Assembly (NCBI GenBank): GCA_002839765.1
Contig: PGYR01000018.1
Span: 1 to 48,327 of the forward strand
Direction of reading: 5' to 3'
DNA: 48,327 nt
From: Ignavibacteriae bacterium HGW-Ignavibacteriae-4
Lineage (GTDB): Bacteria; Bacteroidota; Ignavibacteria; Kapaibacteriales; UBA2268
The position numbers were made by a program, and so were the translations under genes. The notes beneath the pieces are model-generated. The model saw only the letters and a list, made by a program, of their open reading frames with translations, was not told where the DNA came from and ran no database searches. This document shows, piece by piece, positions 25,319-33,845 of this stretch. Position 1 is the stretch's first letter, and the number at the start of each line of letters is the position of its first letter.

Positions 25319-28300
25319 TTATTTTAAGCCCATTAGGGTTTCTACTATTATTATAGATTTGTTATATTGATAAAGCGTATTCAAATAATCTTTTTGTATT
25401 GTATTTGCCATTGAGATATTTTGCAAATACTGAGTATATGATACATCACCACTTTTGAAGCTTTTTTCAGAATTGTCAATAATCAAATCTGCTTGTGGTA
25501 GAGCTTCATTTTGATAATACTGAAGTGTACTTTGCAGCTTATGATACTCCTCAACCAAATTTTGCAACTCACCATAAAAGTTTATTTTAGTCAACTCCAG
25601 CTGTGATTTTGCAATGGATTCATTTAGCTCGGCCTCATTTATCTTAGAAATATACCCACCTGGGAACAAAGTCACCGCAATGCCAACTTGAAAATATGAA
25701 AACCTGTCACTATTTGTATAGACTTTACCAAGCGGATTTTGACTCCCAGCAAATGTTGGACTGTTGTAACCAAACATAATATCGGGTAACAATTTATTTA
25801 TCTCAACTGTAGTCATTTGTTCGTTGATCTTAAGTTGCTGCTGCAAATATGCAATCAATGGACTTTGAGAAACGGAGTCGCTTTGAAAAGTCATATCCAA
25901 TGTATTAGGTATCAAATTATTTTCTGCAACCGTAATGTTATCTCTTGTATTAAGTAACGTTTGCAGTTGCTTACTTGCAATTTGAATATCTGACTGATTT
26001 CGCATTAATTCATTTCTTATTTGCATTGACTGTGTAGCAGATGTTACACTTTCTAGCTTTGTCGATTCCCCAGTTTTATACCTCATTTCGCTGAATCGAC
26101 TTAGATTATTATAGAGAGTGTCACTTTTTAAAAGTAATTGCTCTTTTTCCAATGCATACTGTAAATTCAAATATGCGGTTTTGATATCGCCCTTTAATTT
26201 ATTTTCTTCTATTGCCTTCAATTGTTCACTACTTTTTACTCTTTCTTCAGCGAGTTTATATTGACTTATGTAAAGCATAGGGAAATTAATACGTTGGAAT
26301 ATACTGATCATATTATCAGTAATACCAGGATTATTAATATCACCTGTAGTATATGACAACTCTGTTTTTGGTATTGTGAAAGCACCCAACTTACCAGTTT
26401 CTTCTACCTCGATTTGATAATTGGCTATTTTGATTCGTTTATTGTTTGTCAAGGCCTCATCTATAGCTTGTTGCAAGGTTACTGCTCTTACTTTTGACTG
26501 ATTGTCTTGTGCCTGTATTTTTGTTATTGGACTCAATAGTGCAAAAAGAATAATACAGCTTGTAATTACGTTATTTTTTTTAAATCTTAGTTTCATCTTC
26601 CCTTCAGTAAAATAAATATATAACACGGGCAATACAATAAGTGTCAATGCGGTCGCCGTAATCAAACCACCAATAACCACAGTAGCCAATGGACGCTGTA
26701 CTTCTGCACCTGATGAATTTGATAATGCCATAGGTAGAAAACCTAAAGCAGCTACGGTAGCGGTCATTAATACAGGTCTCAATCTTACACGAGTACCTTT
26801 TACGACACGTTCATAAATATCGGTTACACCCTCTTTATCCAGCCTATTGAATTCTGCCACCAATACGATTCCATTTAAAACCGCCACACCAAATAAGGCA
26901 ATAAATCCAATTCCTGCTGAAATACTAAAGGGTATGCCTCTTATGATTAGTGCAAAAACACCACCAATGGCAGATAAAGGGATTGCCGTAAAAATGAGCA
27001 AACTTTGTTTCATTGAACCAAAAGTGAAATAAAGAAGTACTAAAATAAGCAACAAAGCTACAGGCAAAGCAATCATAAACCGCTGATTAGCTTCTTGTAG
27101 GTTTTGAAATTGACCGCCATAGGTTACATAATAACCTGCTGGCATATCAACTTTTGAATTCATAATTTGCTTGATGTCCTCAATAATACTTAGTACATCC
27201 CTATCACGCACGTTGAAGCCAACTATAATTCGACGCTTTGCATTGTCACGCTGAATTTGTACAGGTCCTGGTTCAAATGAAATGTTCGCCACCTGACTTA
27301 ACGGAATTTGATTTCCTTGAGGTGTGCTAACATATAGATTCTGAACATCGGTAATATCAGTTCGGAAATCTTTGTCCATTCTCACAACAAGGTCAAAGCG
27401 ACGTTCCCCTTCATAAACAAGTCCTGCAGAAGTACCAGCAAATGCAGTTTCGATCGTATTATTTATGTCCTCGACATTCATACCATATTGAGAAATCTTA
27501 TCACGGTTCATTTTAATATTAATCTGTGGTAGTCCGGTCACTTCTTCAACAAACAGATCTTCAACTCCTTCTACCGATTTTATTTTGCTACCCACATTAC
27601 CAGCCAAATCTGAAAGAATATTTAGGTCTTCGCCATAAATTTTAATTACAACATCCTGTTTTGCGCCGGTTAAAAGTTCGTTAAAACGCATTTGTATGGG
27701 TTGTTGAAAACCAAAAGTAGCATTAGGGATGACAGACAGCGATTTCTGCATCACTGCTGCCAGTTCTTCTCTTCCGCCAGCTTTTGTCCATTCCGATTTC
27801 GGGCTTAAGATAATCATCATATCTCCAGCTTCAATTGGCATCGGGTCTGTTGGAATTTCTCCTGAACCAATCTTGTTTACAATTTGTAATACTTCATCTG
27901 GATATTCATTTAATAATATGGTCTGAGCTTTTTGAGAAACATCAATCATCTGATCGATAGAACTTCCTAGAGGAACTCGTGTTTCAACCGCAAAATCTCC
28001 TTCGTCCAATTGGGGAATAAACTCCCCACCCATATTTGCAAAAACTATAAGCGTTAAGACTAATAATCCTACAGCCAATCCAAATACAAATAGTTTTGCA
28101 TGTAGGGCAGCTTCTAAAATAGGTTGGTAGATACGCTGAAAGAAATCCATCATTTTATCTGAAAAATTGCGTTTATGTTCCGTCTTGCGACCCAGTGCAA
28201 GGGCAGACATCATTGGAACGTAGGTCAGTGATAAAATTAATGCCCCAAGAATTGCGAACATTACTGTTTGAGCCATTGGGTGGAACATTTTTCCTGCAAC

Positions 28301-29713
28301 GCCGGTCAAAGCTAAAATAGGCACGTAAACGATTAATATTATGATTTGTCCAAAGGCAGCGGAATTCATCATTTTTCCTGCAGAGTGCTTTACCTCAGTA
28401 TCCATTTGTGCAGACGATAGTTTTGCAACGTCAGCATATTTCTTTTTACTGGTATGAATCCCAAACATTACAGACTCAACTACAATCACCGCCCCATCTA
28501 CAATTAATCCGAAATCAATCGCCCCAAGACTCATCAAATTTCCTGAAACACCGAATAGATTCATCATAGCAATAGCAAATAGCATAGAAAGTGGAATGAC
28601 CGAAGCGACTATCAATCCACCTCTTAAATTTCCAAGAAAAAGGATTAGCACAAAAATTACTATTAACGCACCTTCCGTAAGGTTAGTTGTTACAGTCCCG
28701 ATTGCACGGTCCACCAAACCTTTTCTATCCAAAAAAGGCTCAATGGTTACGCCTTCAGGCAAAGTTTCTTTAATCTGCTCAATTTTAGCTTTTACATCAT
28801 TGATAACGGCAGAAGAATTTGCTCCCTTTAGCATCATTACAATTCCCGTAACAACTTCTCCTTCTCCATTTCGCGTAGCTGCGCCATAGCGCACACCGTG
28901 ACCAAACTGTACTTTGGCAACATCCCTAATAAGAACAGGTATCCCGTTATTTAATTTAACAGCTATTTTCTCCAGCTCTTGTAGATTGTTAACTAGGCCT
29001 TCGCTCCGAATAAAATAGGCATTAGGACCTTTATCAATATAAGCACCACCCGTGTTTTGATTGTTTTTTTCCAGTGCTGTAAAAATATCTCCAATAGTAA
29101 CATTCATACTTTGAAGTTTATCTGGGTCTATTGCAATTTCATATTGTTTCACTAAACCGCCAAAACCACTCACTTCCGCTACGCCAGGTGTTCCCAATAG
29201 TTGTCTTTTGATAATCCAGTCTTGTATGGTTCTTAATTCGGTAGCATCATATTTATCTTCATATCCTTTTTCGGTATGAATTACATATTGATAAATTTCA
29301 CCTAACCCTGTAGTTACGGGTCCCATCTCTGGTTTTCCTATCCCCTCAGGAATATCTTTGGCAGCAAGCGTTAATCGTTCTTGAATTTGTTGCCTTGCCC
29401 AATATAAATCTACGTTTTCTTCAAAAACAATAGTTACAATGGAAAGTCCGAAACGAGAAAAGGAACGCATATTCTTAATCCCAGGAATACTCACCATTGT
29501 TTGTTCTACTGGAAATGTAACTAATTGTTCTACTTCTTGTGCCGCTAAAGTGGGTGATATGGTCATCACCATAACTTGATTGTCTGTAATGTCTGGCACA
29601 GCATCTATGGGAAGCTGAGATAGCGAATAAACACCCCATCCAATTAAAGCCAGTGTCATTAATCCTATAACAAGTTTATTGTTAATTGAAAATTGAATTA
29701 TTTTGTCTAACAT
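25319..29713 (-). CDS. CusA/CzcA heavy-metal RND pump fused to a TolC-type outer-membrane factor
   Basis: 1464 residues. Residues 1-1045 are a complete HME-type RND pump: TM1 near residue 15, the docking loop, TM4 with the proton-relay D400-FGLIVD405-GAVIVVE, the second periplasmic half and the last helices ending LPVLYIYFTEGK. Residues about 1046-1069 (KKNNVITSCIILFALL...KIQA) look like the old signal peptide of the next protein. Residues 1070-1464 are a full TolC/CusC-like outer-membrane efflux protein (TLQQAIDEAL...NNKRIK, AYLNLQYALEKEQLLL, GYISKINEAELNESIAKSQLE, long coiled helices). The fusion is known in Bacteroidota; the internal signal could be cleaved to release the channel. It probably exports Cu/Ag or Zn/Co/Cd; which ion is not visible. 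Confidence 0.92.
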   Translation of the reverse strand: MLDKIIQFSINNKLVIGLMTLALIGWGVYSLSQLPIDAVPDITDNQVMVMTISPTLAAQEVEQLVTFPVEQTMVSIPGIKNMRSFSRFGLSIVTIVFEENVDLYWARQQIQERLTLAAKDIPEGIGKPEMGPVTTGLGEIYQYVIHTEKGYEDKYDATELRTIQDWIIKRQLLGTPGVAEVSGFGGLVKQYEIAIDPDKLQSMNVTIGDIFTALEKNNQNTGGAYIDKGPNAYFIRSEGLVNNLQELEKIAVKLNNGIPVLIRDVAKVQFGHGVRYGAATRNGEGEVVTGIVMMLKGANSSAVINDVKAKIEQIKETLPEGVTIEPFLDRKGLVDRAIGTVTTNLTEGALIVIFVLILFLGNLRGGLIVASVIPLSMLFAIAMMNLFGVSGNLMSLGAIDFGLIVDGAVIVVESVMFGIHTSKKKYADVAKLSSAQMDTEVKHSAGKMMNSAAFGQIIILIVYVPILALTGVAGKMFHPMAQTVMFAILGALILSLTYVPMMSALALGRKTEHKRNFSDKMMDFFQRIYQPILEAALHAKLFVFGLAVGLLVLTLIVFANMGGEFIPQLDEGDFAVETRVPLGSSIDQMIDVSQKAQTILLNEYPDEVLQIVNKIGSGEIPTDPMPIEAGDMMIILSPKSEWTKAGGREELAAVMQKSLSVIPNATFGFQQPIQMRFNELLTGAKQDVVIKIYGEDLNILSDLAGNVGSKIKSVEGVEDLFVEEVTGLPQINIKMNRDKISQYGMNVEDINNTIETAFAGTSAGLVYEGERRFDLVVRMDKDFRTDITDVQNLYVSTPQGNQIPLSQVANISFEPGPVQIQRDNAKRRIIVGFNVRDRDVLSIIEDIKQIMNSKVDMPAGYYVTYGGQFQNLQEANQRFMIALPVALLLILVLLYFTFGSMKQSLLIFTAIPLSAIGGVFALIIRGIPFSISAGIGFIALFGVAVLNGIVLVAEFNRLDKEGVTDIYERVVKGTRVRLRPVLMTATVAALGFLPMALSNSSGAEVQRPLATVVIGGLITATALTLIVLPVLYIYFTEGKMKLRFKKNNVITSCIILFALLSPITKIQAQDNQSKVRAVTLQQAIDEALTNNKRIKIANYQIEVEETGKLGAFTIPKTELSYTTGDINNPGITDNMISIFQRINFPMLYISQYKLAEERVKSSEQLKAIEENKLKGDIKTAYLNLQYALEKEQLLLKSDTLYNNLSRFSEMRYKTGESTKLESVTSATQSMQIRNELMRNQSDIQIASKQLQTLLNTRDNITVAENNLIPNTLDMTFQSDSVSQSPLIAYLQQQLKINEQMTTVEINKLLPDIMFGYNSPTFAGSQNPLGKVYTNSDRFSYFQVGIAVTLFPGGYISKINEAELNESIAKSQLELTKINFYGELQNLVEEYHKLQSTLQYYQNEALPQADLIIDNSEKSFKSGDVSYTQYLQNISMANTIQKDYLNTLYQYNKSIIIVETLMGLK

Positions 29714-29909
29714 TTGTTTCCTTTTTTTTTAATGTTCGAAGCCATTTGCAGGTGCTTTGATTAGTATATACTAAGATTGAATACTCAGAATATATACAAA
29801 TACTACAAAAGCACAATGCAATTATGGTTCAGGAATATATATTATTTTTATAAGTAAATTGCTATATTATTAGCTATAGAGTCGCAGCGATGCGAAAGTA
29901 GGTGTTATA

Positions 29910-30227
29910 CTAAGATTTAGGAGGAGTAACTTTGGGTTGTATATATTGGTCGATTGTAGCGAAAGTATGCTCTTGGCATTCAGTAATTGTATATTCTAAA
30001 ACAAAATCTATCTGCGCTACTTCCTCTACTAATTGCGTACTACAGCAATTGCACATACAAAATGGTGTGCAAGTCTCTTGATATGGAACTACGTCAGAGT
30101 GCGCGTTAGCACAATCAACTACGCTGTATTCCGCGTGATTATCGAATGCATCATCATGACTATCTGTGCAAGGGAATGCAACAAATGTAGTAATCAAGAT
30201 GAGCAATATGATAGAAACTATTTTCAA
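29910..30227 (-). CDS. DUF6660-type Cys/His-rich exported protein
   Basis: 105 residues. A signal peptide (MKIVSIILLILITTFVAFPC) is followed by a His/Asp stretch (TDSHDDAFDNHAEYS, CANAHSD) and a dense cysteine cluster C-T-P-F-C-M-C-N-C-C (residues 53-62). I recognise this as the DUF6660 family, small periplasmic proteins found at the head of CusA/CzcA loci in Bacteroidota, so a metal-binding or sensing role is a fair inference. It lies 196 bp upstream of the pump gene on the same strand; that gap may hold a separate promoter for the pump. Confidence 0.75.
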   Translation of the reverse strand: MKIVSIILLILITTFVAFPCTDSHDDAFDNHAEYSVVDCANAHSDVVPYQETCTPFCMCNCCSTQLVEEVAQIDFVLEYTITECQEHTFATIDQYIQPKVTPPKS

Positions 30228-30580
30228 AAGTTAATTCTGTTGTTTTATTAAGAGACTCAAAAGTCTTTTATTTATTTTTGCAACTTAGTAAAAAAGTTGA
30301 TGAATGAGAAGAATAATTACATTCATGTTTATTCACTATATGTTAGTTAAAGCCGACGGCAATACTTTAGATTGCTTAAGCAAGTTATTTGGAGAGAATT
30401 AGAATGTATTGCCTCGTTTTTAATAGTCGGATAAGGAATTAGAGGGAACCCTCATAGGGACTTCAAGTCCCATAAACTGGAATAAAAAAAAATACTAATA
30501 CCCTCTTTCCAGAACAATTAAAAGAAAGCCCCGACTTTTCCGTATCTTGCGTATAATAATATTGAAAATAACAGAAGAAT
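30228..30580. other. 353-bp non-coding region between divergent DUF6660 and SDR genes
   Basis: No convincing gene. It should carry the promoters of the metal efflux locus (-) and of the SDR-uvrC pair (+), but I find no clear promoter match. A small hairpin GGGACT-TCA-AGTCCC lies at 30457-30471. A 32-codon frame at 30304-30402 is too weak to call. Confidence 0.6.
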
Positions 30581-31276
30581 ATGCTGAAAGGAAAAAACGT
30601 ACTTATATCTGGCTCTACTCGTGGTATTGGCTGGGCTATAGCAACTAAGTTAGCTGACGAGGGTGCAAGCGTAATAGTAACAGGGCGAGGAAAAACAGCT
30701 CCGTCCAAACTGTCACCAAATATGATATACTTCCAAGTGGATTTCTCGAAATATGAGAATATAGCCAAATTCCGTGAGCAACTAAAAAGTAATGGTATAA
30801 GCATAGATATTCTTATCAATAATGCTGGTAATACAATCGTCAAGGACTTTAAGGATATGTCAATTGAGGATTTCGATACAGTAAATGACCTCAACTACCG
30901 CTCTGTTTTTGCTATTACTAGGTTGTTCTTAGATGATTTGATTGCGAACAAAGGTGGAATTGTTAATATATTATCAATAGCTGTAACAGATATTTTCAAA
31001 GGGAATAGTCTGTACGCAGCTAGTAAATCTGCCGTTTCAACTATGATGAAAGTTCTAAGAGAAGAGCTAAGGGAAGATGGAGTGGATGTAGTCAATGTCT
31101 ATCCGGGCGCTACTAGTACTGACCTGTGGTCAGACGATTTACGAAAAGAACACGAACATAGAATGATGAAGCCAGAAGATATAGCGAAAGCAATACTCCC
31201 AGCAATAGATGCGATAACTGAGAATAGAACGACAATCGAAGAAATAGTACTTAGGCCAAAGCAAGGCAATATATAA
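30581..31276 (+). CDS. Short-chain dehydrogenase/reductase
   Basis: 231 residues, a classical single-domain SDR. The cofactor glycine motif is S-G-S-T-R-G-I-G (10-17), followed by VIVTGRGK, whose Arg-Lys suggests NADP(H). NNAG is at 80-83, catalytic S132 in NILSIA, and Y145-AASK149 as the YxxxK pair. PGATST follows the catalytic helix and is in the usual substrate-loop position. Such enzymes oxidise or reduce alcohols, ketones or sugars; the substrate is unknown. The stop codon directly abuts the uvrC ATG, so the two genes form an operon. Confidence 0.9.
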   Translation: MLKGKNVLISGSTRGIGWAIATKLADEGASVIVTGRGKTAPSKLSPNMIYFQVDFSKYENIAKFREQLKSNGISIDILINNAGNTIVKDFKDMSIEDFDTVNDLNYRSVFAITRLFLDDLIANKGGIVNILSIAVTDIFKGNSLYAASKSAVSTMMKVLREELREDGVDVVNVYPGATSTDLWSDDLRKEHEHRMMKPEDIAKAILPAIDAITENRTTIEEIVLRPKQGNI

Positions 31277-33136
31277 ATGGAACTTTCAGACAAAATAGCG
31301 AACCTCCCCCAAAAGCCGGGTATATACCAATACAAAGACGCCTCTGGGAAAATAATCTATGTAGGCAAAGCGATAAAGCTCCGCAATAGAGTGCGTTCAT
31401 ATTTCAATAAACTAAAGCAGCACGACGCTAAAACTCGTGCATTGGTTGCCAAAATTGATGATTTGGAGTTTATTGTCACCGATTCGGAGGCCGAAGCCCT
31501 TATATTAGAAGATACGCTTATAAAGAAGCATAAGCCACGCTACAACGTTAATTTGAAAGATGACAAATCTTACCCCTATGTGAAGGTAACGAGCGAGCCA
31601 TACCCCCGTATATTCCAAACAAGGACAGTTGTGCGTGACGGCTCCAAATATTATGGGCCTTTCACTAAAGTTGGTGATATGCACAGAGTTCTTGATCTAA
31701 TACATAAGCTATTCAGACTGCGAACTTGCGCTCTGAACATAACGGCTAGTACTATCCAAGAGAAAAAGCATAAGATATGCCTAGAATTCCATATAAAGAA
31801 ATGCGATGGTCCTTGCGAGGGTTTGATTTCTTTCCAAGATTATAACAAGAATGTTGATTATGCTAAAAGTATATTGAGTGGGAAAACACGAGATTTAGAG
31901 CTATTCCTGCGTGATAGAATGGAGCAGCTTTCTGAGGAAATGAAGTTCGAGGAAGCTGCTGAAGCTAGAGATCAACTCGGAGCTGTGAGACAATTCGTTT
32001 CCCGACAGAAAGTAGTAACTGCTGACTTAATAGATAGAGATGTATTCGGAATTTGCAGAGAAGAAAATACGGCGTGCTCGTTAGTGTTCACAGTCCGAGA
32101 AGGTAAGCTAATAGGTCGTAAGCATTTTATAATCAAGAAAGCCGATGAACTGAGCGATGCAGAAATACTACAACGTACATTAGATACGTGGTATTCGGAG
32201 CAAGAGTTCGTACCCAAAGAAATATTCTTGCCTACAGAGCCAGAGGATTTGGAGACACTATCGGCAATCCTATCAGAGAAACGTAAAACTACAGTTCATA
32301 TTAAAATTCCTAAGATTGGTGATAAAAGACATCTGATTGATTTGGCAGAAAACAACGCACAGTATATTCTCAAGGATTACTTGCTAGCTATTACTAAACG
32401 TGAGCAAACAATACCACACGCAGTACAAGCACTTCAGCGAGATTTGAGATTGAAAAAAACACCTCGTATAATCGAATGTTTCGATAACTCGCATCTACAC
32501 GGAACTGAACTAGTTAGCTCTATGGTTTGCTTCGAAGACGGCAAGCCAAAGAAATCAGATTATCGCAAATTCAAGAATCAAACAGTTAATAAGAACGATG
32601 ATTTTGCAGCTATGAGAGAGGCGGTTGAACGCCGGTATAGCCGATTGATTAAGGAGAAATATAGATTGCCAGACTTGATAATAATAGATGGTGGTAAAGG
32701 GCAATTATCTTCAGCCGTTGGTGTTTTAAAAGAATTGGGAATCTTCGACAAAGTTGCAGTAATAGGACTTGCAAAAAGATTGGAAGAGGTTTTCTTCCCT
32801 GGTAATTCAGAAGCTGTTTTGTTACCTAGAACTTCGAGTTCACTTAGGTTAATCCAACAGCTGAGAGACGAAGCACATAGGTTTGCTATTACTTACCATC
32901 GTCAATTAAGGTCAAAGCGGACATTCAAGACAGAGCTGACAGATATACCCGGTATAGGTGCCAAAACTGCTCAGAAATTGTTGATAGATATGGGATCGGT
33001 AGAAGCTATTCGCAATAGTTCTATAGCTCAAATCAAAGTCCATATCGGCGAAAAGCAAGCGAAAAGTATTCACAAGTACTTCGCCGATAAAGAGAATAAT
33101 ATTTTAGACGATACCGCGGCTGAAGCCGAGTCCTAG
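31277..33136 (+). CDS. uvrC: Excinuclease ABC subunit C
   Basis: 619 residues, normal length. UvrC makes both incisions in nucleotide excision repair with UvrAB. Domains in order: N-terminal GIY-YIG nuclease (GIYQYKDASGKIIYVGKAIKL), a Cys-containing linker (CALN...KICLEFHIKKCDGPC), the UVR motif (LEEAAEARDQL-like, about 215-235), the RNase H-like endonuclease half (ECFDNSHLHGTELVSSMV, then LIIIDGGKGQLSSA) and the C-terminal tandem helix-hairpin-helix (TDIPGIGAKTAQKLL). It starts on the base after the SDR stop. Its last 33 bases overlap the convergent CopD-like gene. Confidence 0.97.
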   Translation: MELSDKIANLPQKPGIYQYKDASGKIIYVGKAIKLRNRVRSYFNKLKQHDAKTRALVAKIDDLEFIVTDSEAEALILEDTLIKKHKPRYNVNLKDDKSYPYVKVTSEPYPRIFQTRTVVRDGSKYYGPFTKVGDMHRVLDLIHKLFRLRTCALNITASTIQEKKHKICLEFHIKKCDGPCEGLISFQDYNKNVDYAKSILSGKTRDLELFLRDRMEQLSEEMKFEEAAEARDQLGAVRQFVSRQKVVTADLIDRDVFGICREENTACSLVFTVREGKLIGRKHFIIKKADELSDAEILQRTLDTWYSEQEFVPKEIFLPTEPEDLETLSAILSEKRKTTVHIKIPKIGDKRHLIDLAENNAQYILKDYLLAITKREQTIPHAVQALQRDLRLKKTPRIIECFDNSHLHGTELVSSMVCFEDGKPKKSDYRKFKNQTVNKNDDFAAMREAVERRYSRLIKEKYRLPDLIIIDGGKGQLSSAVGVLKELGIFDKVAVIGLAKRLEEVFFPGNSEAVLLPRTSSSLRLIQQLRDEAHRFAITYHRQLRSKRTFKTELTDIPGIGAKTAQKLLIDMGSVEAIRNSSIAQIKVHIGEKQAKSIHKYFADKENNILDDTAAEAES

Positions 33137-33553
33137 TACCATAAGAGCGATAGAGATAAGAGTTAATATCCAAATCATAGATGATGCGCTGGATACATTA
33201 TTGTTTTCTAAAGTAGAAAGTGTTTTCTTCTTGAAGACCACGAATAGCCCCATAGTCAATAGTATCAAAACTAATTTCCAGATGAATAGAACCGCTGCAT
33301 GGTTAGAAAAATCGAAAAGTCCTTTCATACCGCCAGCGTAAATCATAGCTAATCTAAAACCGGTTAGGAATTGCATAGTCAGTGCTATCATTCCTAGTAT
33401 ATGAAATGAACCTTCATAATCTTTTATTAGAGATGCATTATTTGCTTTTTTTGCTTTTGGTAAAACGCCAAGAGCCATGATAAGCATACCGCCTATCCAT
33501 ATAGAAGCACCCAAAATGTGCAAGATTATCAATACACTTTTTTCTATTCCCAT
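33104..33553 (-). CDS. CopD-like four-helix membrane protein
   Basis: 149 residues with four hydrophobic helices (about 5-28, 47-70, 85-106, 124-145). The first helix has ILHILGASIWIGGMLIM, the H-x6-W-x-GG pattern of the CopD / DUF2269 / HemJ-like family, where conserved His residues may bind haem or copper. The second helix region has GSFHILGMIALTMQFLTG and the third begins near FIWKLVL. The role is not established; an integral-membrane redox or metal function is likely. The 3' end overlaps the uvrC 3' end by 33 bp in antisense. Confidence 0.72.
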   Translation of the reverse strand: MGIEKSVLIILHILGASIWIGGMLIMALGVLPKAKKANNASLIKDYEGSFHILGMIALTMQFLTGFRLAMIYAGGMKGLFDFSNHAAVLFIWKLVLILLTMGLFVVFKKKTLSTLENNNVSSASSMIWILTLISIALMVLGLGFSRGIV

Positions 33554-33630
33554 CGAACATACCTTTATATTTGTTGTTACTGCTTGCTAATCCGAAATAA
33601 ATACGGTCATAGAACGTATATATTGATAAT

Positions 33631-33843
33631 ATGAAACCAAAAATCAGACATATCGGACTATACCTTCTCATTGCTACTTTATTTAGCACTGCGTTAGCTT
33701 TGTCTTTACAAGTGGATATGACATTCACTATCCCACTTTATATCATTTCAGTGATTTTGATATTCCTCGATGACAAATATATCGATAAATTCTTGAAAGA
33801 AATGACTCCAAGACCAATTCCTATCGATAAAGATAAGAAATAG
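33631..33843 (+). CDS. Small two-helix membrane protein
   Basis: 70 residues with two hydrophobic helices (about 9-26 and 32-46) and a charged C-terminus ending in Asp-Lys-Asp-Lys-Lys. The start MKPKIRHIGLYLL closely resembles that of the 63-residue protein at 39307 (MDPKIKNIGMFVL), suggesting a small family. It diverges from the CopD-like gene (77 bp between starts) and converges on the M36 protease with 2 bp between stops. Function unknown. Confidence 0.6.
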   Translation: MKPKIRHIGLYLLIATLFSTALALSLQVDMTFTIPLYIISVILIFLDDKYIDKFLKEMTPRPIPIDKDKK

Positions 33844-33845
33844 CC

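Noticed and set aside
30304-30402. 32-codon frame MRRIITFMFIHYML...
   Set aside because: It has a weakly hydrophobic start but no recognisable cleavage site, family or ribosome-binding site. Too short to support.
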